In this document: piece by piece, positions 25,468-33,429 of the stretch
Layout: the number at the start of each line of letters is the position of its first letter
Position numbering within the stretch: the stretch's first letter is position 1
Assembly (NCBI GenBank): GCA_018645065.1
Contig: JABGPF010000021.1
Location: forward strand, 1 to 33,914
Direction of reading: 5' to 3'
DNA from: Phycisphaerales bacterium
GTDB lineage: Bacteria; Planctomycetota; Phycisphaerae; SM23-33
DNA length: 33,914 nt
The notes under the pieces: generated by a model
Databases searched by the model: none
Seen by the model: the letters and a program-made list of their open reading frames with translations, nothing else
Told to the model about the DNA's origin: nothing
Made by a program: the position numbers and the translations under genes

Positions 25468-27723
25468 ATGCCGATCGACCGTCCTACATTTAGTGAATCG
25501 TGGTATCGCGTGGGCGCGTTGTGCCCTCGCCTGCGGTCATCGGTGCAAGTATTCCGCCAGCACTTTCGCGGGCAGATGTGGCACGTGTTGCAGGACCCGG
25601 GGTCAAACCAGTTCTTCCGCCTGAACGATACGGGTTATCATTTTGTCGGGCTGCTCGACGGGAAAAAAACCGTCGCCGAAGTGTGGAACATTTGCAACGG
25701 ACAGCTCGGCGACTCAGCCCCCACCCAAGGCGAAGTTATCGCCCTGCTGGGCCAGCTCTACACGTCGAACCTGCTGCAGGCCGACATCCCGCCGGACGCA
25801 CAAGGACTCTTCAGACGATACAAACAACGCGTCGGACGAGAAGTACGCGGATACCTGACAAACCTGCTGTTCATCCGAATACCACTGATCGACCCGGACA
25901 GATTCCTCGAACGATGGGTCGGGATATTCGGATCAGTATTCAGCATGATAGGCATGCTCCTATGGTTCGCGATCATGTTCACAGGAGCCTACTTCCTGCT
26001 GGGACACACAAGCGAACTGGCCAGCCAGAGCGTGGGCATTCTCCAAACATCGAACCTGCCCTTCCTGGCGATCAGCTTCTGGATCGTCAAGATCGTCCAC
26101 GAATTCGGACACGGGTTCGCGTGTAAAAAGTTCGGGCTACAAGCCGGCGGCGGTGAAGTGCATGTCATGGGAATAATGTTCCTGATCTTCATGCCGCTTC
26201 CGTATGTGGACGCATCATCGGCGTGGGCGTTCAGGAGCAAATGGCATCGCGTGGTGGTCGGCGGAGCGGGGATGATTTGCGAGCTGGTGATTGCGGCGGT
26301 TGCGGCGATCGTGTGGGCGAATGTCGGGCCGGGAATGACTCAGGTCATCGCATATAACTGCATGTTCATCGCATCGGTGACCACGCTCATGTTCAACGCC
26401 AACCCCCTGCTGCGATACGACGGATACTATATCCTCTCGGACATCCTCGAGATACCAAACTTCGCACAGCGGTCCAAAAACTACCTGTACTACCTGGTGA
26501 AAAAATATATCTGGTCCGTACGCAATCCACGCAACCCAGCCAACACGCCAGGCGAAAAAACGTGGTTCGTATTCTACGGGATCGCGTCGACCATTTACCG
26601 CATGTTCATACTGGTCGTGATCTTGATGTTCCTCTCGGATCGCCTGCCCGAAGAGCTCAAGTTCATCGCCATTATCGCAGCGGCCGTTTCAGGCGTCGCG
26701 TGGTTGTGCACGCCGATATTCAAGTTCGTAAAATACCTCGCCACCAGCGGAGAACTCGCTCGCGTGCGGGGACGAGCGGTGGCCTCAACGCTACTGACCG
26801 TTACCAGCATAATAATGGTTATCGGCGTGATGCCCTGGCGAGATCGCGTTCGCGCAGAAGGCGTAGTCGAACCGCTGGGCCTGGAGGTGGTCTACTCACG
26901 AACGGACGGATTTGTGGACAACTTCCTACCGTCCGGAACGCCTGTCTCCGCCGGCGACATACTGCTAAACGCCATGCCGCCTGCAAGCGATCCGCAGGCC
27001 CGAGCAGCGTTCGTAAAGAAACTGAACGCCGAACTCACCGCCTCGCTCCGCATACTGAAAGCCGAATACGACAAGATCAAAAGACAGGAAGACTGGGCGC
27101 TGGCTGAAGGCGAACACGGCGTGGTCGCCTCGCGGATCGAAGAAGCCAAAGCCAAAGCCGAACAGATCGCCCGAATCGAAGAAGAGATAACAAACCTTAC
27201 CCTGCGAGCTCCGATCAACGGGATATGGATCTCGCCGGACGTCGATCGACTCAAAGGCAACTTCCTGCAAAAGGGCCAGCAGATCGGTTTAGTCGCCGAT
27301 CACAGCCCAAACAACCTTATAGTTCGAGCGGTCGCGTCGCAGGAAATCGGCGCGATATTCTACGAACTGCGGAACGAAAAGAACCACAAAATACCGCTGG
27401 AAATCCGCATTTTGGGACGACCAAATCCGGCGTTCGGCGGACATATAAGCAAGATACTCGACTCCGCCCAGGACGTCCTTCCCTCACCGGCGCTGGGATA
27501 CGCAGTCGGAGGGTCGGTAGTCACGCGACAGGACGATCGCCAGGGCCTGATGGCCGCAGAAGGCTTCTTCGAAATTCACGTGACCCCGCAGGCGATGGTC
27601 GACGACAAACCAATAATGCTCCTCCCGGGCCAGCGAGTCGTTGTCCAATTCGACCTGCCGGAAAAACCGCTGATCGCACAATGGTGGCGATCGCTGCTCC
27701 AACTACTACAGAAAAAACAATGA
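25468..27723 (+). CDS. PqqD-like / M50 site-2 protease / HlyD three-domain protein
   Basis: A 751-residue inner-membrane protein. GGAG overlaps the preceding stop codon, 9 nt before this ATG, implying translational coupling. Residues about 15-107 form a PqqD-like winged-helix domain (VLQDPGSNQFFRLNDTGYHF, then IALLGQLYTSNLLQ), the fold used for binding peptide leaders. About 150-460 is a multi-TM site-2 protease with zinc motif H211-E-F-G-H215 and third ligand region N312-P...D318-G (NPLLRYDGYY). About 465-735 is a HlyD-like module with lipoyl halves and a Glu/Ala coiled coil (about 508-575). Similar M50 proteins occur in peptide-toxin and RiPP operons. All catalytic residues are present. It probably cleaves or handles a peptide within the membrane; the substrate is not identified in this window. 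Confidence 0.92.
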   Translation: MPIDRPTFSESWYRVGALCPRLRSSVQVFRQHFRGQMWHVLQDPGSNQFFRLNDTGYHFVGLLDGKKTVAEVWNICNGQLGDSAPTQGEVIALLGQLYTSNLLQADIPPDAQGLFRRYKQRVGREVRGYLTNLLFIRIPLIDPDRFLERWVGIFGSVFSMIGMLLWFAIMFTGAYFLLGHTSELASQSVGILQTSNLPFLAISFWIVKIVHEFGHGFACKKFGLQAGGGEVHVMGIMFLIFMPLPYVDASSAWAFRSKWHRVVVGGAGMICELVIAAVAAIVWANVGPGMTQVIAYNCMFIASVTTLMFNANPLLRYDGYYILSDILEIPNFAQRSKNYLYYLVKKYIWSVRNPRNPANTPGEKTWFVFYGIASTIYRMFILVVILMFLSDRLPEELKFIAIIAAAVSGVAWLCTPIFKFVKYLATSGELARVRGRAVASTLLTVTSIIMVIGVMPWRDRVRAEGVVEPLGLEVVYSRTDGFVDNFLPSGTPVSAGDILLNAMPPASDPQARAAFVKKLNAELTASLRILKAEYDKIKRQEDWALAEGEHGVVASRIEEAKAKAEQIARIEEEITNLTLRAPINGIWISPDVDRLKGNFLQKGQQIGLVADHSPNNLIVRAVASQEIGAIFYELRNEKNHKIPLEIRILGRPNPAFGGHISKILDSAQDVLPSPALGYAVGGSVVTRQDDRQGLMAAEGFFEIHVTPQAMVDDKPIMLLPGQRVVVQFDLPEKPLIAQWWRSLLQLLQKKQ

Positions 27724-27736
27724 CCGGAGCACGCCT

Positions 27737-29734
27737 TTGAACGATATCGCCAGCACAACGTGGCGAATGCTCGCACAACGAACCGGTGGACGCGAACTGC
27801 CCCGCGGACTCGACGCCGCATGGGACACCGCAGCCGGTATGGCCCAAAAATTGCTGCCCAGAACCGCCCGATTCCTACGCCAGGCCGAAACCGTTCTGGG
27901 CTACGATAAAGAGTTCTCAAAACTGACCGAGGCGAAACTACGGGAACAGGCCGGCGAATACCACGATATGTTCCGACTCGGGCGAAACAGCGCCGCAGAC
28001 CTTCTAAGAGCGTTCGCGCTGGTTCGCGAAATCGCATTCCGCCAGATCGGCCTGAAGGCCTACAAGGTCCAGGTCGCTGGCGCCCTTGCGATCTACGCCG
28101 GGTCGATCGTGGAGATGGCTACCGGTGAGGGCAAAACGCTCTCGGCGACCATGCCCGCAACGGTGGCTGGTTGGTGCGGCAAGGGCTGCCACGTCATCAC
28201 CGTTAACGACTATCTGGCCAAGCGAGACGCCGAGGAGATGGGCCCGATCTACCGCTTCTGTGGGCTGAGGGTGCAGGCGATTGACCAGGAGTCGACCCCG
28301 CCGGAGCGTCGCGAGGCGTACAACTCCGACATCACATACTGCACCAATAAGGAAGTTACCGCAGACTACCTGCGCGACCGCCTGGCGATGGGACGCCTGA
28401 CGGGGCTGTCGTCGGCGCTGCTGGCGAAAATCGCCGAAGGCGACCAGAGCGGGACAGACCGCATCGTGCAGCGAGACCTGAACTACGCCATTATCGACGA
28501 AGCCGACTCGGTGCTCATCGACGAAGGCGTCACGCCCCTTATCATCTCGGGCGAAGCGCCAAACGCCGAACAGGTCCAGGCCTTCCAGGAAGGAGCCGAA
28601 ATCGCCGCGAAAATGAAACGCGACCTGCACTACAAAATCAACCACAAATACCGCGAAGTCAACATGACCAAAGAGGGCAAGGCGTTCGCTGCGAAACTTA
28701 CAGAACCGCTCGGCGGGATATGGGCCGGACAACGCAGAAGCGAAGAAATGCTCGTCCAGGCGCTCACCGCTCGCGAAATGTTCCTGCTCGATAAACAGTA
28801 TGTGATCCAGGAAGACCAGGTGGTGATCGTAGACGATTTCACCGGACGACTAATGCCCGACCGCGAATGGCGCGACGGACTGCACCAAGCCGTCTCAGCC
28901 AAAGAAAAAGTCGAGATCAAACCGCCAAAAGACACCTACGCCCGAATGAGTTTCCAGCGTTTCTTCCGAATGTACAACCGCATCTCGGGCATGACGGGAA
29001 CCGCGGTCGAAGCGTCGGGTGAGTTCTGGCAGTTCTACCACACACCGGTGGTCATCGTACCAACAAACAAGCCGTGCATACGCAAGCAACTGCCCACACG
29101 CATATACCCCACGCAAGATGAAAAATGGCAGGGCGTAATCGACGAAATCACAAAGGCACACGAAAAAGGACAGCCCATTCTCGTAGGCACACGCAGCGTG
29201 CACGACAGCGAAAGAATCTCGCTGATGCTCAACGAACTGGAGTTCGAACACGAAGTGCTCAACGCCGTCAGGCACGCAGAAGAAGCCCAGATCGTAGCCC
29301 AAGCCGGACAAGAAGGACGAATCACCGTGGCGACCAACATGGCCGGTCGCGGAACGGATATCAAACTCGGACGAGGCGTCGCCGAACTAGGCGGACTGTA
29401 CGTAATGGCCACCGACCGCCAGGAGTCCGGACGAATCGATCGCCAGCTCGCCGGGCGGTCCGGGCGAATGGGCGACCCGGGCATGGTGCGAACGTTCGTG
29501 AGCCTGCAAGACGAACTGCCCCGCCGATACGCCACGAAAACCGCTGAGTTCCTCCAGAAACGCCACCCACCTCGCGAAGGCAAGCCCCGCAACATCGCCA
29601 ACCCGATGACGAGGCGCATGTTCAACAAAGCCCAGAAACGCGCAGAACACACCGCATTCAAGCAACGCCGCGCCGTCCTGAAAACCGACCACTGGCTAGA
29701 CGAATATCTCGGCTTCGCCGGACTCGAACGATAA
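27737..29734 (+). CDS. Short SecA-like ATPase (SecA2-type paralog)
   Basis: The start is TTG at 27737 with GGAG 7 nt upstream. The protein has 665 residues, about 200-250 fewer than housekeeping SecA. Walker A is ATGEGKT (128-134), Walker B is DEAD (254-257), and the preprotein-crosslinking region is represented by the NKEVTADYLRDRL segment and its flanks. The second nucleotide-binding fold carries MAGRGTD (535-541) and GRSGRMGDPG (573-582). The sequence ends in what corresponds to the first part of the long scaffold helix (AQKRAEHTAFKQRRAVLKTD), so the rest of the scaffold, wing and two-helix-finger regions are missing. The end is a clean stop without frameshift, so this is a natural short form. 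Operon position after HlyD and M50 genes suggests a dedicated motor rather than general secretion. Confidence 0.93.
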   Translation: MNDIASTTWRMLAQRTGGRELPRGLDAAWDTAAGMAQKLLPRTARFLRQAETVLGYDKEFSKLTEAKLREQAGEYHDMFRLGRNSAADLLRAFALVREIAFRQIGLKAYKVQVAGALAIYAGSIVEMATGEGKTLSATMPATVAGWCGKGCHVITVNDYLAKRDAEEMGPIYRFCGLRVQAIDQESTPPERREAYNSDITYCTNKEVTADYLRDRLAMGRLTGLSSALLAKIAEGDQSGTDRIVQRDLNYAIIDEADSVLIDEGVTPLIISGEAPNAEQVQAFQEGAEIAAKMKRDLHYKINHKYREVNMTKEGKAFAAKLTEPLGGIWAGQRRSEEMLVQALTAREMFLLDKQYVIQEDQVVIVDDFTGRLMPDREWRDGLHQAVSAKEKVEIKPPKDTYARMSFQRFFRMYNRISGMTGTAVEASGEFWQFYHTPVVIVPTNKPCIRKQLPTRIYPTQDEKWQGVIDEITKAHEKGQPILVGTRSVHDSERISLMLNELEFEHEVLNAVRHAEEAQIVAQAGQEGRITVATNMAGRGTDIKLGRGVAELGGLYVMATDRQESGRIDRQLAGRSGRMGDPGMVRTFVSLQDELPRRYATKTAEFLQKRHPPREGKPRNIANPMTRRMFNKAQKRAEHTAFKQRRAVLKTDHWLDEYLGFAGLER

Positions 29735-29769
29735 GGCGCCAGATCAACTCTACAGGCCCGTACGCGAGC

Positions 29770-29831
29770 GACTATTTTAGTGTGAATCAAAAAATAGTCG
29801 TGACTATTTTTTGATTTATGCTAAAATAGTC
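29770..29831. promoter_or_regulatory. 62-bp nested palindrome over the AAA_14 gene promoter
   Basis: GACTATTTTAG (29770-29780) pairs with CTAAAATAGTC (29821-29831), and inside it AATCAAAAAATAGTC (29785-29799) pairs with GACTATTTTTTGATT (29802-29816), both perfectly, with only GT at the centre. GACTATTTT therefore occurs four times in alternating orientation. An extended -10 (TGCTAAAAT, 29819-29827) lies in the right half, with a weak GTGACT 16 nt upstream of TAAAAT. The ATG at 29835 follows 7 nt after the -10 box. An operator for autoregulation is likely; an AT-rich transcript hairpin is the alternative. Confidence 0.75.
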
Positions 29832-29834
29832 AGC

Positions 29835-31049
29835 ATGAAGAAGCGGACTTACTACAGGAATGCATGGGAGGAGTTCGATGCGGAAAAGCACATGGTGCTT
29901 ATTTCCGGGCCTCGGCAGACGGGAAAGACGACACTGGCCAGGGACATTGCATCGCGCCAGGCCGCGTCGGTTTACTTTAACTACGATGTCCCTACCGACC
30001 GGGCGAAATTGTTGAAAAACCCCGTATTCTTCGAGGAAACAGACCGCAAGAAAAACGATGTTCCGCTGGTTGTCCTCGATGAAATTCACAAGTACTCGGA
30101 CTGGAAGAACTATCTGAAAGGCGTGTACGATGGTTACAGCGACGCCTTTCGGTTCCTTATCACCGGTAGCGGCCGGCTGGATCTTTCACGCCACAAAGGC
30201 GATTCGTTGGCGGGACGATATCTGCACTTTCACATCTTCCCGTTCACGCTGGGGGAACTGTTCTCATCGTCAACCGCCGCGGTCTCCGCATCGCACTTGA
30301 AAACGATCCCTCAAACCAATCGTCCGGCCCGCAAGGCATGGGACACCATGTTCCACGTCAGCGGGTTTCCCGAACCGTTCATGAAGGGCACGGAGAAATC
30401 CTACAGGCGATGGGCCGCGAGCTATCACAGCCAGGTTATCCGTGACGATATCCGCGATGAATTCGCTGTCCGCCGCATCGACCGGATGGAGATGTTGTAT
30501 CTCCTGCTTGCCGACCGCGTGGGCAGTCCGATTTCGGTCGCGGCGTTGGCGGGGATATTGAAAGTGGCGCACACCACCGTCACGTCGTGGCTTGACGTGC
30601 TGGAACGGTTCTTTCTGACGTTCAGACTTCGCCCGTACAGCAAGCGTGTCTCGCGCAGCCTCGTGAAAGATTCAAAACTCTACTTCTACGACTACCGCCG
30701 TATCGACGACCCTGGCGCGCGGTTCGAGAACATGATTGCCGTTGAACTTAACCGAGCGGTAACCCTCTGGCGTGATTTCGGTCTGGGCGATTTTCAGCTT
30801 TTGTATCTCCGGAACAAGGAGAAGCAAGAGGTCGATTTTATCGTGACTGAAGGCTCCGAACCGCTATTCATGGTCGAAGCCAAGCTTTCGGACCCCACGG
30901 TCGGTCCGCAACTGAAAAAGTTCCAGAGCATGCTCAACGTCCCGGCGATACAATTGGTCAACCAGCCTGGGATCGGGCGACGCATCACCAATGGCAAAAA
31001 CACGATTCTTGTCGCCAGCGCGGCCGACTGGCTCGCAGGATTGCACTGA
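29835..31049 (+). CDS. AAA_14/DUF4143 ATPase
   Basis: The ATG at 29835 is preferred over the in-frame TTG at 29811, which lies inside the palindrome. The protein has 404 residues. Walker A is GPRQTGKT (25-32) and Walker B is VVLDEIH (79-85), followed by a sensor-like ITGSGRLDL. A central winged-helix-like segment (ISVAALAGILKVAHTTVTSWLD) and the C-terminal DUF4143 domain follow. The C-terminal part has a PD-(D/E)xK-like signature, EVDFIV followed by FMVEAKL. Proteins of this family are widespread, often found singly in accessory regions, and their cellular role is not known. No Shine-Dalgarno is visible, consistent with a leaderless transcript. Confidence 0.93.
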   Translation: MKKRTYYRNAWEEFDAEKHMVLISGPRQTGKTTLARDIASRQAASVYFNYDVPTDRAKLLKNPVFFEETDRKKNDVPLVVLDEIHKYSDWKNYLKGVYDGYSDAFRFLITGSGRLDLSRHKGDSLAGRYLHFHIFPFTLGELFSSSTAAVSASHLKTIPQTNRPARKAWDTMFHVSGFPEPFMKGTEKSYRRWAASYHSQVIRDDIRDEFAVRRIDRMEMLYLLLADRVGSPISVAALAGILKVAHTTVTSWLDVLERFFLTFRLRPYSKRVSRSLVKDSKLYFYDYRRIDDPGARFENMIAVELNRAVTLWRDFGLGDFQLLYLRNKEKQEVDFIVTEGSEPLFMVEAKLSDPTVGPQLKKFQSMLNVPAIQLVNQPGIGRRITNGKNTILVASAADWLAGLH

Positions 31050-31077
31050 TCTAATATATCCCCCCGGAATTCAGCAC

Positions 31078-31665
31078 ATGCAACAGACACGCACATTTGA
31101 GTTGGTTATATTTGATATGGACGGCACGCTGATTGAGATGGTGCTCGACTTCAAGGCCATTCGTCGGCATCTGGCGATCCGCCCCGAGGAGGGCATACTC
31201 GAAGCCATCGCCGAAATGGATCCGTCGAAGCGAAAATGGGCCGAAGAGTGGTTGATCGAAACCGAACGACGAACATCCCAAAACGCCCGCCTCATGCCCG
31301 GCGCTCTGGAAACGCTTGCTGTGATCCGGGCTGCGGGTATCAAAACCGCCCTGCTGACTCGGAACACCCGAGCATCGATGCAAACGGTAATGGGCAAGTT
31401 TGATCTCCAGTTCGACCTGGCCTGGTCGCGTGAGGACGGACCGATCAAACCCGCTCCCGACAGCGTCCTGAAAGCTTGCGCCCTACTCGGCGCCGCACCG
31501 GGGCAAACCGCCTGCGTCGGCGATTTCGAATACGACATCCAAGCCGCCAACTCCGCCGGAGCCCTCAGCATCCTAATCGCACCCGATCAGACACCCCAAT
31601 TCGCCGACACCGCCGACCACGTCATAACCAAACTAGCCCAACTGCCCGCCCTGCTGGGAATATGA
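31078..31665 (+). CDS. HAD-family phosphatase (phosphoglycolate phosphatase-like)
   Basis: A 195-residue cytosolic protein; GGAA lies 8 nt before the ATG and the gene starts 28 nt after the AAA_14 gene. All HAD motifs are present: D13-M-D15-G-T (nucleophile and acid/base), LLTRN (T94), K124 in IKPAPD, and G148-D-F-E-Y-D153 for magnesium. A small helical cap sits between motifs I and II (about 25-75). This fits subfamily I phosphatases acting on small phosphorylated metabolites. The substrate cannot be assigned. Confidence 0.92.
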   Translation: MQQTRTFELVIFDMDGTLIEMVLDFKAIRRHLAIRPEEGILEAIAEMDPSKRKWAEEWLIETERRTSQNARLMPGALETLAVIRAAGIKTALLTRNTRASMQTVMGKFDLQFDLAWSREDGPIKPAPDSVLKACALLGAAPGQTACVGDFEYDIQAANSAGALSILIAPDQTPQFADTADHVITKLAQLPALLGI

Positions 31666-31711
31666 ACGACCAACGAGCAACATCGCCCGAATTACGCTCA
31701 CTATCCAAACC

Positions 31712-31779
31712 GTTTAGCGGTCGAGCACCGCTCGACGCTCGTCGTCCGGCGAACGCGGGGCGATGCCCCGCCGCTAAAC
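31712..31779. repeat. REP/MITE-like composite palindrome
   Basis: Outer arms GTTTAGCGG (31712-31720) and CCGCTAAAC (31771-31779) are perfect complements. Inside are two perfect hairpins, GTCGAGC-ACC-GCTCGAC (31720-31736) and GCGGGGC-GAT-GCCCCGC (31755-31771), giving a three-way-junction shape. It lies in the 175-bp gap between the HAD and PQQ genes. Only one copy is present in the window, so the claim that it is dispersed is inference. Confidence 0.6.
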
Positions 31780-31802
31780 AGGATAATAGATACGAGGCGA
31801 TG

Positions 31803-31832
31803 TTGTGTATGATCTGGAAAATCGGGTATCAT
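31803..31832 (+). promoter_or_regulatory. Weak candidate promoter of the PQQ-propeller gene
   Basis: TTGTGT (31803-31808) and TATCAT (31827-31832) are 18 nt apart, and the ATG at 31841 follows after 8 nt. TATCAT is also the -10 box proposed for the first HzsA-related gene. A short GGGG in the last bases before the ATG is too close for a normal ribosome site, so a leaderless message is possible. Confidence 0.3.
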
Positions 31833-31840
31833 CTGGGGAT

Positions 31841-33418
31841 ATGAAGTTCACATTCAACATTACCGCCCTGGTCGCCCTGCTGCTAACTGCACCCGCCCTG
31901 CGCGCCGATTGGCCCCAATGGGGGCGAACCGATGATCGAAATATGGTCTCTCCGCAAACCGGTCTGCCCGATCTGGGGAAAGGGAAACTCGACTTCAAAG
32001 ACGCCAACTGGCCGATTCGATGGAGCGTGAAAGTCGGATCGCTGTGCTACGGAAATCCGACGATCTCGGGCGGGAAAGTATTCATCGGAACCAATGATCG
32101 GTTATGGTCTGACCCGCGTGCCAAACGCACCCGCGGCGGGCTGCTGCTGTGTATCGACGATAAGACGGGCAAGGTGCTCTGGCGACTTCTCGTTCCGCGA
32201 TACAAGAAGAAGATATTCGGCAGCGGGTTTGATGATTTGAACGTCGGGGTATGCTCGGCTGCGACCATCGAGGGCGACAAGGCCTACATCGTGAGCAATC
32301 GCGGTGAGGTGCTCTGCCTCGACGTTAACGGGCAGGCCGACGGTAACGCCGGACCCTTCCGCGACGAAGGTAAGTACATGGCTCCGGACGCCAAAGAGCC
32401 CGTGAAACTCTACCGCGGCGATGGCGATATCATATGGCGATTCGACATGATCGCCGATCTGGAAAACGCACCGCACGATGCGACCAACTGCAACATCCTC
32501 ATCCATGGCGATCTGCTGTACGTTAACACGTCAAACGGCGTGCATCGCATACCCGGCGAAGCGGACCCCAGGCCCGATGCACCCACGCTTATCGTGCTGG
32601 ACAAGAAGACCGGAAAACTGGTCGCACAAGACGGATGCCTGATCGGGCGCCGGATGTTTCACGGTAACTGGTCGTCGCCGTCGCTGGGCAAGGTCGCCGG
32701 TAAGGAGCAGATATTCCTGGGCGGCGGGGATGGTTTCCTCTACGCATTCTCGCCGGTAAAGCCCGACCCAAAAGCAAAGAAACCCGCAGTATTCAAATCG
32801 ATATGGAAGTTCGACTGCAACCCAGCGAGCTACAAAGTCGACAAAAACGGAGACAAACTGGACTTCTGGGACGGTGACGCGTCCCGAGCCGACGTACCGC
32901 ACAACTACAAAGGACCAAACTCGATAATCGCAACGCCGGTGTGCTACAAGAACCGCGTCTACCTCGCCGTCGGGCGAGACCCCGAACACGGGATAGGACG
33001 CGGAATGCTGCATTGCATTGACGCGACGAAAACAGGTGACGTGACCAAAACCGCGAGCATCTGGTCGTACGACAAAATCGCACGAACAATCTCCACCGTC
33101 GCCATCGCAGACGGGCTGGTCTACATCTGCGACTACGCCGGACTTATCCACTGCCTGGACGCCGAAACGGGCAAGCTCTACTGGATACACAACACGCGAG
33201 AACGAATCTGGAACTCAGCCCTCGTCGCCGACGGAAAAGTATACGTGGGCACCGAGAAGAAAAACCTGTTCATATTCAAAACCGGGCGGAAGAAGCAGCT
33301 GATCGCAACGATCAAAATGCCGTACAAAATGTCCACCACGCCAATCGTCTCAGGCGGTTGCATCTACATACCAACGGCCCGAGCCCTCTACTCCGTAGGG
33401 AAAACCAAACCTCAATAG
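31841..33418 (+). CDS. Exported PQQ-binding-like beta-propeller protein
   Basis: A 525-residue protein; the ATG at 31841 begins a signal peptide (about 1-22, ALVALLLTAPALRA), whereas an upstream in-frame start adds a tail without signal character. The mature protein opens with DWPQWGRTDDRN and carries PQQ-type blades: NPTISGGKVFIGTND, GGLLLCIDDKTGKVLWRL, GLIHCLDAETGKLYWIH, SALVADGKVYVGTEKKN. Such proteins are common in planctomycetes and act as periplasmic scaffolds or cofactor-dependent enzymes; no catalytic signature can be read. The heparinase-like gene begins 11 nt after the stop, so they form an operon. Confidence 0.92.
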   Translation: MKFTFNITALVALLLTAPALRADWPQWGRTDDRNMVSPQTGLPDLGKGKLDFKDANWPIRWSVKVGSLCYGNPTISGGKVFIGTNDRLWSDPRAKRTRGGLLLCIDDKTGKVLWRLLVPRYKKKIFGSGFDDLNVGVCSAATIEGDKAYIVSNRGEVLCLDVNGQADGNAGPFRDEGKYMAPDAKEPVKLYRGDGDIIWRFDMIADLENAPHDATNCNILIHGDLLYVNTSNGVHRIPGEADPRPDAPTLIVLDKKTGKLVAQDGCLIGRRMFHGNWSSPSLGKVAGKEQIFLGGGDGFLYAFSPVKPDPKAKKPAVFKSIWKFDCNPASYKVDKNGDKLDFWDGDASRADVPHNYKGPNSIIATPVCYKNRVYLAVGRDPEHGIGRGMLHCIDATKTGDVTKTASIWSYDKIARTISTVAIADGLVYICDYAGLIHCLDAETGKLYWIHNTRERIWNSALVADGKVYVGTEKKNLFIFKTGRKKQLIATIKMPYKMSTTPIVSGGCIYIPTARALYSVGKTKPQ

Positions 33419-33429
33419 AAAGCAAACTG

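Noticed and set aside
31662-31844. 60-codon ORF overlapping the HAD stop codon (ATGA)
   Set aside because: Its middle is the palindromic repeat at 31712-31779 and it has no protein-like pattern; it is probably non-coding.
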